A stretch of 64,000 nucleotides of DNA from positions 2,203,001 to 2,267,000 of the forward strand of contig NC_132977.1 in the NCBI RefSeq assembly GCF_047496725.1, given 5' to 3'. This document shows, piece by piece, positions 27,701 through 39,013 of this stretch. Both the position numbers and the translations under genes were made by a program. The notes under the pieces were generated by a model, which worked only from the letters and a program-made list of their open reading frames with translations, did no database searches and had not been told where the DNA came from. Each line of letters opens with the position of its first letter. The stretch's first letter is position 1. The stretch is from Anoplolepis gracilipes. Lineage: Eukaryota; Arthropoda; Insecta; Hymenoptera; Formicidae.

Positions 27701-30700
27701 CTGCGTATTGTGCATTCAGCGAGATTGTATTAGACAAAAGAAATTGCATTAGATAAGTTTCGCAAGAGAATTCTGAATCATGGTCGGGAAAATTTATATG
27801 AGTATTACATTAAAAGAACCGATTTGCCACGCGCGTCGATCGATTGACAGAAAGTGTCTCTATATAAAAAGCGCACAGTCTGAATATGTAGTTCATTGTT
27901 TAAAAGTTGGAAGTCGCTTGCAGATAATTTTCCCACGATCGAACGCTTTTGCGGGGTCAACGCGAGCTCTCAGCGTAGCGTACCCAGGCTTTATTATGCT
28001 CGCTCACAACGCAGAACGTCAAGCGCGTTGATTTACAGTCACTTGGTATCGAAGGCAAAGTATTGTATAAAATACGATTCGCTTCGTCGAGATCGATAGG
28101 CGGGATGATGAAACGATCGCGTTGAAAGCGTTGGAATTGGAATGAAAATGTAGGGATAAAAAATCGCCGACTAAAGAGAACCTCTTCTACACACACCCTA
28201 TATATTCTCATAATATATAATAAGAATTTATAATATACAGAAATGTCTATATTTGGTTGTAATTTTAAGCAACTTTCTATCACGTATCTGTAATAATAGT
28301 CGGACTTTTAAAATCGAAGAGTTTAAAGAATAATCAATTTCACTTTACTAGATTTACCGCTGAGGAGAAAATGTGTTTACATGCATATTTACATAATTTT
28401 ATTTTATTCTATACAGTTTTTATACATAGAATCGTGTTCAAAATGGTATCACTATTTATATAACTTGATTAAGAGAAGATTTTTGCATATATTTGTCACT
28501 CGCAGAATTGCTTCCATATATTTGCTCTACGCTGATTGCGTCACTCCGTATTACAAAGTCTCTTGTCCCAGAGGTTTTTCTCAATCCGAAAAGTGTGTGC
28601 ATTCTTGTACAGAAGTAGTCGAAACAATTGGGTCTCTTATCGCTCGCTCCCTTTATATTCGTTCCCCAACTTTTCCACTTCTTTTTCTTTCGCATCCATG
28701 AGAATAGCCGACCATTATTTACAGATCACGAAAGGAGGCAGTGTTCCGATACTGGCTTTATCGCTCTTCTTGTCTTTCTATTTCTTTCTTGCTCGTAAAG
28801 TGCCGTAAGTCAAGGATATTTACGTTGTTTCTTTAATACGCTTCGTTTGTCATCGGCGCACGATGATGCTTCAAACTGGGAATCGATTTGTGTCAAGTCG
28901 AAACACTTACATGTAATATGCAAGAATGCGTCATTGAAATATTTTCCATGAAATGTGTACAATGCTATAAAATTTACTTCATACACAGCAAAGAGAAAAA
29001 GAGAGAGGATGCGTAAAAAATTTTTAATAATTTTTTATTTTGTCCCCTCTAATTGCAGTTTTCGAAATCAGTTTTTCATTGATAATACGAAAAGAGCGCA
29101 CTGTGTGATTTTCAATGAAGAGAAAATAAACTTTTCCGTGTCAAAATTAAAAAGATTATTTTAAATTTAGATTTTTAAAATTAAAGTTTTAAAATTAAAA
29201 ATGTGACATAAAAACAATGACATGTGTCTATGAAGTTGCTGCATTATTTTATGGAAATTTATAAATTATTATTCTATACAAATTTTAGCTTTATTTTGCA
29301 ATAGCTCTATAGTTTAAATAAATGATTATTTAAAAAAGAGATTATCTCTTAGGGCAAATAAGCCACCAAATTTACGCAATATTCCATTTTATTTTGTGAG
29401 ATTTTGCATTTTTATTTTTCATCAAATTTCACATCTTTCTCAGATAATATAAATAGTAAAAAATTCTTCACATTATTTCTTATCATTATTACAACTTTTA
29501 ATAATTTATAAGTTTCTATATAAAACAACTGAGACTTCAGCTTCACACACACACATACGTACAACAATAATATATGTATATAACTTATTTCTGCAAGAAT
29601 TTAAAAAAAAATTATGCGTTAATTTCGTTACTAGAATTTTAGTTTTTTTTTTACACTGTTTCAATTAAATTTCTAAAAGAAATAAATCAGATTAACGTTG
29701 TGAATCGTCGAAGTATTCGTAGAAAGTTAGAAAAAGTTATTAATTCTTTATAATACAAAAATAATTCGTAACATAGTAGTGAAAGAATCATTTAACAAAT
29801 CACTTATTGACCATTGCCCTTTAGATTACTGTAAAAGATCAATAGCATTTAACTCTTTCTATATAAAAACTTTCCAGACGTGATGACCTCAAAAGCCGAT
29901 CAGACTTTATAATAATTTCTAAGAATATCTCTCTTTCCTAATAGAGAATATGTATATATGTATATGTGTCTCGTAATTGTAAAATTTAAGAAATATATAC
30001 ACACAGATTACAAATATCATTATCAAAAATTAGTTATGGTTGTACAGTTTAACGAGCACACCTTTTCACATACCGTAAAAATTTTTACTCAAGATTCAAT
30101 CGAATATGAGTATATCGCGTGGAACACGAAGGCGCAAACGCACTCATATCGCGACATCGTCTCGCGCCACGACAGTATACGTGACGACTTTTAATGAAAG
30201 CCACGATATTTCTTCGCCCCCTAATTAATCACGCGACATGGGTCGGATATAACATAATTTATGAATCAGGAAATTGTAGCTCGAATCTTAATCGAGTAGG
30301 AAAATTGCTTTATTTTTTGTAAATTTGTATATCAAATCTTTATTTTATCATTACTAGAAATGTGCGCAAACTTTTTGATTCTCGCTTAAATTTTCAGATA
30401 TTTATGCATAAATTTTACTAGAATGATAATATATTTTTTGTTACTTGTTTTTATATTTTTATAATATATATTAACAGAAATGTTCTTCGCAAATATGATT
30501 GTATTATTGTAGAAAATGTTAAATTATTTTAATTGCGCGGTTAAATCAAAATCAAAAATATAATCCGAAAATTTATGATAATTTTAAAAGTATAAGCAAT
30601 TAAGCATTACCATAGAGTTTTAATTCTGACTTTCAATCATTTTATTAATTTTTATAGTTTAATTTTATTTTTTAGTTGTTATAAACCGGTATTTATGATG

Positions 30701-33097
30701 CGCGTAGATTACGACAGTATTTTGAATTTAAAATGGGATTAAATTTTTTATTTATATAATTATATATTTTTTCTAAATTGAATAATATTTAATCGCTTGC
30801 TATTATGATACACTCACACCTTGGTCATTTTTTGCGTGTTTTTTAATATTTATCATTTATAATCAATCACCTTTTTTTTATAAAGAAAACAAGTTGACGT
30901 AAAAATGTACCGTGCGAGAATTTGCACATACGTGATTGTGAAGTGAGATTGACGCAATGATGCCACGAACCGATCTGGCCTTGAGCGATAATTAATAATA
31001 ATTGGCAGCGAGATTACGCGTGCATTGCAGGCAAAATACCGTTGCACGACAGATTAGAGCCGCGCCTCTAATAGCATTAGCCGACAAATCTTGGAAATTT
31101 AATCTAATCCTTTCAGCTACAAATACCATTTAATATATAAAGTGTACTAAAATTCACCGTCTTTATTTTAACTTGACAACTTTTTAATATATCACTTTCA
31201 TAAAGACAATTTAACGTGTCGTAGATAAAAAATTAATATTATAAGTATGATCACGGTGATATTATTTGATAAAAGAATTAATATTCAAATAATAAAATGC
31301 AAAATATTTTTAATTTTTTATAGAATAATATCGAGATGTAGAAATTCTTTTATTATATATCTCAGACAAAGCTGCGAAATTAAAATATTATGAAAGATAA
31401 GTATAAAAAAATATAAACGTGAAATAATATCTTTATATAAATATTATAATAGTAATGTTCAATATGTTATAAAAATTCTTGTCACGCGCGCGAATAAAGA
31501 ATATTTAGCTATTATAAGAGAATACGATGACATTTTATATATAAAATCGTTAAATATTCCAAAGTTTCGCGTGGAATGGAATTTCTCATTACGACATTCG
31601 GAAATCGATCGTTTTGCGCTCTGGAAAATTTTTTTTAGAACGACCTTTGTGCGCGCGAAGGTGTAGCAGGTGCTGTGAAAGTATAGTCGCAACGCTTTAC
31701 AGCGAGTGCATGATATATCCCCGGTGCATTGCCCTCATGCAGGGTGGTACGTTCTCTTCGATCGATACGTTTTACCAAACGACGACGACGACGACGACGA
31801 CGACAACGACGATGACGACGAAGAAGACGAGAACAAAGTTGGAAAGCATTTGAGAACAAACGATTCTTAAAATTCTACCGTAGTCTTTCAAATACGTCGA
31901 TACTCTATGCAATTTGACACTTAAGATTATTATTTATTGCATATTCTTAAAGCATATGTGATAAAAAAAATTGTAACGATATTAAAATAAATAAATTTAT
32001 TATTTATAAAATATTTTCACTTTGTATGCGCAGCTGATTTTTTAATTTGATTACGTGAAATATCGCAGATTAATTTTTTACAATTAAATTTTTCAATACG
32101 GATAAATAATAGATAAATAAAAGTAAAAAAGATATTTGTTCGAGTATTTGTGAAGAGTATTTGCAAACTATGCAAACAAGAACAAATGTAATCACGAATC
32201 CGATTTATATCCGACGCGATCGTGACGAACACGTTAGTAGGAAGACTTACGAGCGTTGCAGCTTGTTATCGTCGGATCACTATCGCCCGTCGAATCGTAA
32301 AAGAGATGTCTGCGAATCGATCACGATATAACATCATCGGAAGTTCTTTCGATAGGAAAACGTTTCTCGCATACACGAACGCGACACGAAAGCTACGAAC
32401 GTAACTGCAATTTTAACTCCGGACAGGAGATTGACGTGAAGAGTTTCTATCTCTCTCTCTCTCTCTTTCTTTTCTTTGTGATATATTTTAAATTATCAAT
32501 TGTTTGCATGCAATTATGGTTTTGGTGTTTTCTTTTATTTTTTACATAGATATACTTCGTTATTCATAAATTTTATGCACTTGCTATTTTATGTAGCAAA
32601 ATATCTGAGGATAATAAAGTGCAACTGCACTTTATATTGAACACAATATTTTCAACGGAGAAATTAAGACGACGACGCAGAGATTGCGTAATCTAAGAGA
32701 TGTACGCGCGGTAACGTCAAAAATTATATACACTTTTTATCAGCGACACGCGATTGGCCGGTATATATTTTAATCGTTGTTTGTTGCACAAATTTCGAGA
32801 CGAGACATTGATCGAACGATATGTGTGTAACGTCACACAAATATTATTTTTTTTCGTAAATATCTTCCGGGAGAAAATATTTTTGATAGATTTTCTCCGT
32901 CAAAAAATATTTATGACAAAAATAAACTCTTGTGAAGAAAAATGAGAATAAAAAACTTATATTAAATAAAAGTATTTATTTTAATATCACTATTGTATTA
33001 TTATTACTACTGCTATATACAAAAAATACTTTTCCAAAAATATATCTAATTTTTTTCAGAGACAAGTATTTTTTCTTTTAAATTATATATAATTACA

Positions 33098-33139
<42 letters not shown>

Positions 33140-35859
33140 TTATTTCCTGACTAATAAATTATATATATATATATATATAATTTATTAGTCAGGAAATAAA
33201 GGTCAATTATTTATCATTACCAGACAATCAATATCAATTCTTTGCGAAATATTCGATCTTGATATCCGTGATTTTACAATGCTCTCACACGAGTGACGAA
33301 AATAAACCGACGATACAGAGGTTCGTCGATCGCGTAACTGCAATGTCGAGAATTGAACTTTGTATTCTAAAGTTACGTATGTCGACGAAGCTCCTGGTCG
33401 AAGTATCGCTTCATTGTCGCCGACGACTTTGACGTTCATACTCCCTTGGGGAAGCAGTAGCTCGAGGAGGGGAGAGGAAGCGGGGAAGCGAGTTTCTCGG
33501 AGCATACAATACTCGCGAGCGAGAACGATCGATCCGACAAAGTTTATCCTTTTCTGAAACTGCAATTTCAATCGAGTCGAGCGACGGTGTAACGTTTCAA
33601 GCTGCAACCGCGAGCTATGTGACTACGGTTTTATGGTCCACCAGGGTGCCAGCGCGGTTTTCGGGAGGCCGTAAAGTCGATTGTATAACACTACGTTTCT
33701 CGAGCACCGGCTAACTCTATCTTCCATCGACCGAACGACCTCACATTCTCTCTTTCTTTCTCTCTCTTTCATCTTCTATTGTTTATTCTAACATTGTCCC
33801 TAAAATAATTTTTTTTTTTTTTTTTAAGTATCTAATTTCTTATCGGGGACAAGTATTTATTTCCTTAAATTAATTGCAGCATATAAATATATATATACAC
33901 ATAATTTATTAGTTGGAAAATAAAGACCAATTATTTATCATTATACTATTTCTCGCTCATCTATCGCTGGCCACGTTGCTTCACAAGTTTAGTAGTTATG
34001 CAAGTATGGAAATATAAAATGTAAAAGTGAATCATCTAAGAATAAGCGAAAAAATAAAAGCAACTTGTGTTCAATTTTGTCGGATTAAGAAAATTTAGAT
34101 ACACTTTTTTTGAGAATATTTTTAAACTTTATTAGAGGTATATCTGCTTTATTTCTAAAAAGTGAAATGATGGAAGAAATTCTTCATTTTTGTGATTATA
34201 TATTTGAATTGAGTGAAGATCGAAATCAACATTTTGAACGTTAAATGAACTATTTTTGATTGAGATTCAGATGACATATGTATTATATTATGTTACAACT
34301 GAGATACGCAACATTAATTCTAATCAAATAATCCGCTTTTAAACCATGTTCATCTTTGTATAAAATACGAAAATTACGTATATACCCTAAATATAGCTCA
34401 TTCCTATATTCGGTGCATATTATAAATTCTTTTACTTCGAAGAATCGGACATTCTCGTTTTGATGTATACTTGAAGAATCTTCTTTCTAGACTGCATTCG
34501 CTCTTTTCTCATTATAAAAGCATTATGAAGAATCTATACTTTATCATCTCTTTTAATCTCCTATCGAGATTATTCATTTTCTTTTATCCCATTCTTATTT
34601 ATATTGCTCAACAGAATATAATTTTTTTTTGAGGGGGAAAAATAATCGAAACGAATAATTTTATAAAAGAATAAATTAATGACAAAAATATAAGAGCGCG
34701 CTCGATGTGCGAATTCGAGAAAATATCCGAGACATCCGGTCAAAGGATTTCTCTCGCGACGACGCACGCCTGTGTAACAACGAGCGATAACGAGCGAGTG
34801 TAATGTTGCATCGCGAATCGATCGATACGAGTGGTACACGAGCGGCGCGGATGGGACATTCATCCCTCTGTGTGTCAGTCGCTCTTGTCGTTACCGTCTC
34901 CGCCGCACACCCTCGCTCTGTTGTCGTCGCAGCCGCCGCGTCCCTCTTCCGCTTTCCCTTTCGACGGCCTCGGACGAGCGCGAGAACGCGAGCGGAGGGG
35001 TGCTGAAAACCCCTTTAAAGCTTTAACGCGACCGACCGAACCGTCGCGTCGGTCGTTAACGCGTGCACGTGTCGGCGAATGCTCGCGAGAGAGAAAGAGA
35101 GAGAACGACTCCCTCGCTCTTTTCCTCCCGCCCGTTAAATCGCGATCAAATTGTCGTAAAATCAAATCGTACAAGTGGAAACACACTTTCGTCCAGAGAT
35201 ATACTCGAGATCTTTGCGAAGTTAATAATAGAATAAACTTTTTCTTTTTAGAATATTATCCTTTTATTATTACAAATATACGTATATAATATAATGATAA
35301 AATATATGACGTAATGTATACTTTTTCATGTAATCGTGAATATTGTTCCAATGTTAATAATTATGATTTCGACGTTATTTCATTAAAATTTATAAGAAAT
35401 TATTTTTTTAATCAATATATAAACATGGCATGTTTACAAATATGTTTGCATTTCCAAAGGTAGAAAAATTCATAAAAAAATACAATGTATCAAATGTATC
35501 AGAAATATAAAATACAAATTCGAGATTTTATACGATTATCGCGATTGGAATGTTTTTTTTTTTTTTTTTATGCGGCAGAGATTTTTATCGAGCGCGATCG
35601 GTCAATGTTAGGACCTACGCGGATTGGATAGATATGCGAAATCGCCGAAGACGCAACGAATGAAAACGAATGAAAAGGAAAGCGTGCGAATCGTGAGTAC
35701 ATACGTTTGCGACCTCGTTCTTTCGCCGTTCGTCGGCACTTGAAGCTCGTACGACCTTCTCTCCATCTTACTACCTCTCGAGATGCGTACCGCGAACCTC
35801 GCCATTCCAACTGTCACGACGTGACGTTTCTCGGTCCGCCTCTTACGAGCGTATCGTAC

Positions 35860-35893
<34 letters not shown>

Positions 35894-38544
35894 ATGCGTG
35901 CGTGAGCAGATGTTTAAACCGGATCCATTTCGGTGTTTGAAGGAAGGAATGAAGAAATTTTTGTTAGAAGCGAAGAAAAACGATCCAAATAAATTTGGTT
36001 AATTGAAGTTTAACTGAGAAGCGGATTCGATTCGAAGAATTATACAAAACCTAAAATTATACGTCATGAAATATATACGGAATTTGAAAGAGAAAGAGAG
36101 AAAGGAGATGTAAGAGTAATAATCAAGTTAAATTTTGATTAATTTTAAATAATATTTATATGGAAGCAATCTAGTAAAAGATGTCTTATGAAATTCTTAA
36201 ATTCACAAAAGTATTTGCATTATATTATAAACATATAACATTTAGTGATTAAATTCTTTTGATATTGTCAATTATATTTAAAATATTTCATCAAACAATT
36301 TATTTTTATTTCCACTAAAAATAAAATTTTATAAACGCATTTCTAAAAGTGCATTCAGGTTTATCATAGGTATATACATATTAGTTTTGTTTAAAGCAAT
36401 GTGCGTTTCATGGAAACGATCGCGAATCAAATTCGAGTATTGTATTGTATGAATAGTCGATGTCACAGAGAAATTAATCCGGCGGATATAATAGTATGAT
36501 TTATATGCAAGTTTATGTGAACCGAGTGCAACGACACGACACTAATGTCTATATCCACGTGTAATGGGCGCTTTCCTGATCGAATGGATGAACAATTTCA
36601 TTTTCTGCACTAATTTATTCACCACTGTACATCGTCGAGGGTATACATGATCGCAATGCGTCGAGTAATAATAGCAACCACCCCTTATTAAAACGAAGCG
36701 AATAAATTTGTTGTATTTTTAAACGCAAATATCCCTGGCAAGTCGGAATCAAATCAAATTTTGGAAGAAAAGAACAATTGTCCTTTTCTTTGATTTTTAA
36801 CTCTTAAACAGTAGCGACAAAATAATCACGAATGCAAAACGAAATGTACATCAAGGACGATTGCCGGCCGTTGGATGAAAAGTAAATAATAATAAAAAAG
36901 TCAAGTAATTATTTAGATTGTTTCAGTCGGCGTAATTAATAAAATAAAATATAAGCTCTTATATAAGATATAAAAATTAACTTAGAAAATTGGCGAACAA
37001 GAGCAAAACGCTGTTCTACAATATTTAGATATGTAGAGTTTAGGCATTTTGTGTCTGTTTGCTGTTTGCAAGTTTATACTGTTTGTTCGTCTTTTTATGA
37101 ATATCATTTCTGAAGTCAATCTTTCATTGTAAAAAACTTTCTCTGTCCAAAATTTTGCGTACGTTATTATAATAGATTAATTCGTTACATAGAATAAATA
37201 TTTACGCACAAATTACAGCGTTTTGCTCTTATTCGCCAATTTTCTAAGTTAATTTAGATTGTCTTTGGAATAATACGTTTCGATTAATATCTCATGAAAT
37301 AGCGATGTTTTATAAACATATCGTATAGTTTCTTCAAGTAATACTCACTAATTTAAATTTTTGATGAAAACTGGAATTGATTATAATCATGAATCACAAC
37401 AATCCAACAATAAGCAAAAGCGAAAAATATATTTTACACATATGATAAATATATGTATTTACGTGCACTCTATTAATATCGTTTAAATATTAAGTAATTG
37501 ATATTTCTATCGATTTCTCTTTTATTATTTTGTGATAATAAAAGTAATGTGCAATTGTAATACTTTTACATCTCACGCTCAGTCAGTAATAATCTCGGAA
37601 ATTTATTTACAGCAGTAATTTAACTATGATAACAAATATATGACGTTGTGTTCTGCATATTTTTCAAAGGCATAAAATCGATCGTTGACTTTGCAGATGC
37701 TGTCGGTGAGCCAAGGAATGGAGGTCGGCAGCAGCGGACGCGGTGCATCGGCGGGAGATGACCCAACCACCGGTGCGGCGGGGGGTAGAGGCGGTGGCGG
37801 TGGCGGGGGCGGCGGCGATCCTAGGAGACGTCGCGACATACAGGAGGTGATGATCGCCGCGGCGAGAGATCGGGCGATCCGCGCGGACAGCGTCCGGCAG
37901 GATCTCGCTCTCAATTTACCGCCGCGACTCGAGCTCCCAGACGGTGAGGAACACCCATACGGAGCGCACTCGGATCTTCATCTCCGCAACCCGGAACAGG
38001 TAAAGGCGAAAAGTTTCCGCCGTAAGAAACGTAACTACGTAAGACAAGAGAGTACGCAAACAATCTTCCACTCTGTCCACACTTTACTAATAAACTTCTT
38101 TACTTTTAGGAGAGCGAGATCTACCAAAAGTGCGTGCGAGCACCTCCGAATCGCACAGTGTTTGATAGCGAGAGTCCGCCGCCTTATCGGACCCCACCGC
38201 CCAGTAGCAGCCAGCATATACATACGGGGCTGCTCGAGCTCCCTGGCGATCGGATATCGCGAAGTCAGAGCCCCAGCAGCAGCAATTTGTTGCTGAATAC
38301 CGCTCGCTCGATGTTCAAAATGTTCCCGAGCCACACGACGCCATCGTCGACGTCGGTGCCGGTCAGCAAACCGCCCTTTTCCAGTTATTCCGAGTCCAAT
38401 AGTAACGTGAGCAGTAATCTGAGCAGTAGCAATCTGTCCAACATCACCGTGGTGCCCTGCGAGACCGATGAGAGCCGGCAAGAACAGCAACAGCAACAAC
38501 AACAACATGAGCAGCAGCAGCAGCAAGTCCATCAGAAGGTCTGA
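18779..38544 (+). CDS. PMEPA1-like: PMEPA1/LDLRAD4-family protein, putative SMAD- and Nedd4-binding regulator of TGF-beta/BMP signalling (3 exons, 288 aa)
   Basis: Exons 18779-18907, 37697-37999 and 38110-38544 join in phase 0 at GT-AG boundaries. Residues 117-131 (LPPRLELPDGEEHPY), LR.PEQ at 139-144, then VRAPPNRTVFDS at 153-164 match, in order, the cytoplasmic core of vertebrate PMEPA1/LDLRAD4 as I know that family. PPNR (156-159) is the family SMAD-interaction motif. PPPY (167-170) is a PPxY motif for WW domains of Nedd4-type ligases. Known vertebrate role: feedback inhibitor that sequesters receptor-regulated SMADs and promotes receptor turnover. Other features are a poly-Gly stretch (75-83), an Arg cluster (86-89), a Ser/Pro-rich tail and C-terminal poly-Gln. 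No signal peptide, LDLR-A domain or membrane segment is visible, unlike the membrane-bound vertebrate forms. ATG 18779 is the first in-frame ATG after an in-frame TAG at 18662. ATG 37697 opens exon 2 and could be the start of a shorter form. Family assignment is strong; the N-terminus is less sure. Confidence 0.82.
19646..19673. repeat. Poly-A tract, 28 nt
   Basis: A homopolymer run in intron 1. The preceding sequence is not an evident retroposed gene. Confidence 0.95.
20740..21420. other. CpG/CT-rich block in intron 1
   Basis: GC-rich with a CT tract (21133-21230). Short open frames on both strands are repeat-driven. Candidate enhancer or alternative first exon; no transmembrane or LDLR-A sequence was seen. 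Confidence 0.35.
21133..21230. repeat. CT-rich tract with (CT)n core
   Basis: CCT/CTT-rich start and an uninterrupted CT core at about 21185-21229. Confidence 0.95.
21445..21464. repeat. Poly-T tract, 20 nt
   Basis: Homopolymer run in intron 1. Confidence 0.9.
24647..24701. repeat. (AT)n microsatellite
   Basis: About 27 AT units in intron 1. Confidence 0.96.
25490..26660. other. Two CpG-rich patches in intron 1 (25490-25800 and 26260-26660)
   Basis: GC-richer islands separated by AT-rich DNA. No coding features are recognised. Confidence 0.35.
27820..28130. other. CpG-richer patch in intron 1
   Basis: A modest GC rise with overlapping short open frames, none recognised. Confidence 0.3.
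33046..33219. repeat. Duplicated segment, copy 1 (with palindrome)
   Basis: It shares several blocks with 33832-33943 in the same orientation: CTAATTT, GACAAGTATTT, TTAAATTA, and a right end reading TAATTTATTAGT.., AATAAAG and CAATTATTTATCATTA. Copy 1 is longer because of an expanded AT array (33101-33137) and the extra left palindrome arm. Confidence 0.75.
33138..33201. repeat. 64-bp perfect palindrome
   Basis: Arms 33138-33160 and 33179-33201 (CTTTATTTCCTGACTAATAA... and its reverse complement) flank an AT-alternating centre that is itself self-complementary. The whole 64 bp reads the same on both strands. Confidence 0.95.
33225..33770. other. CpG-rich block between duplicated segments, no recognised gene
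   Basis: Higher GC and CpG than surrounding intron. Open frames on both strands are short and match no family I recognise. It could be an enhancer, a non-coding exon or part of a duplicated element. Confidence 0.4.
33832..33943. repeat. Duplicated segment, copy 2
   Basis: The diverged direct copy of 33046-33219, lacking the left palindrome arm and most of the AT array. The two copies flank a roughly 600-bp CpG-rich block. Confidence 0.7.
34680..35220. other. CpG-rich block in intron 1
   Basis: GC-rich, with Arg/Ser-rich shadow frames on both strands. Candidate enhancer or non-coding exon about 2.5 kb upstream of exon 2. Confidence 0.35.
35560..35935. other. CpG-rich block with (TGCG)n array in intron 1
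   Basis: GC-rich stretch ending in a tetranucleotide array at 35861-35904. No gene is recognised. Confidence 0.35.
35861..35904. repeat. (GTGC)n tetranucleotide microsatellite
   Basis: About eleven CGTG/TGCG units with one CATG variant; alternating purine-pyrimidine sequence that can adopt Z-DNA. Confidence 0.94.
36974..37255. mobile_element. MITE-like element with about 41-bp terminal inverted repeats and TTAA ends
   Basis: Left arm 36974-37014 and right arm 37215-37255 are reverse complements with one mismatch (shared core TTGGCGAA.AAGAGCAAAA). TTAA sits near both outer ends (36977-36980 and 37249-37252), the target sequence of piggyBac-type transposases. The interior of about 200 bp has no coding potential. 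No longer target duplication was found. A partial relative of one arm is at 52111-52160. Confidence 0.7.
37697..37999 (+). CDS. PMEPA1-like: PMEPA1-like exon 2 (101 codons)
   Basis: Acceptor TTTGCAG precedes 37697 and donor CAG/GTAAAG follows 37999; both boundaries are phase 0. It encodes a Gly-rich low-complexity stretch (about 37790-37816), an Arg cluster, a short helix-like segment (DIQEVMIAAARDRAIRAD) and the first half of the family core ending in LRNPEQ. The exon itself starts with ATG, and another ATG lies seven codons later. The first vertebrate PPxY position (EEPPPY in PMEPA1) reads EEHPY here, at 37946-37960. Confidence 0.85.
38000..38109 (+). other. Intron 2 of the PMEPA1-like gene (110 bp)
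   Basis: A short GT-AG intron with donor GTAAAG and a pyrimidine-rich acceptor ending TTTTAG. It separates LRNPEQ from ESEIYQK and is phase 0. Reading straight through without splicing stays open for a while in the exon 2 frame but destroys the PPNR frame. Confidence 0.85.
38110..38544 (+). CDS. PMEPA1-like: PMEPA1-like exon 3 with PPNR, PPPY, poly-Gln and stop (144 aa)
   Basis: The acceptor TTACTTTTAG precedes 38110. The exon carries the SMAD-interaction motif PPNR (38143-38154) and PPPY (38176-38187), followed by a Ser-rich, probably disordered tail and two Gln runs separated by HE (about 38485-38529), ending in TGA at 38542. The stop directly follows VHQKV. High GC and a readable protein sequence stand out from the AT-rich surroundings. 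The Ser/Gln-rich tail has no counterpart I recognise in the vertebrate proteins. Confidence 0.9.
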   Translation, partial: ESEIYQKCVRAPPNRTVFDSESPPPYRTPPPSSSQHIHTGLLELPGDRISRSQSPSSSNLLLNTARSMFKMFPSHTTPSSTSVPVSKPPFSSYSESNSNVSSNLSSSNLSNITVVPCETDESRQEQQQQQQQHEQQQQQVHQKV

Positions 38545-38829
38545 TCCGCGGTGTCCTCCTTCTTCGATGCCATTGTCGTCATTGTCGCAGTCGCATCGTT
38601 CGATTCCGAGAACGAAGAATGGTTTTCAAGATCGTTTTGTGCGACTGCAACGACAACGACGATGCCCTTCAAGACTGATTATCGGAAGAAACGTCAACAA
38701 AGAATAGATCTCATCGGTCGTTTCATCATGTTCAGCAACGAATATCGCATATACGCGAAAGAAGATGATATCATTTCGGCCGATGGTATCCACGTTGAAT
38801 CGTTCTTCCGGCGTTCTTCTATAAAGAAA

Positions 38830-39013
<184 letters not shown>

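Larger units (their letters stand above)
18908..37696 (+). other. Intron 1 of the PMEPA1-like gene (18.8 kb)
   Basis: A long first intron from donor GTACGT to acceptor TTTGCAG. It is mostly AT-rich and holds microsatellites, a MITE-like element (36974-37255), a palindrome with a duplicated segment (33046-33943) and several CpG-rich blocks listed separately. Alternative first exons or enhancers could sit in those blocks; I could not identify an LDLR-A or transmembrane exon. Confidence 0.65.
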
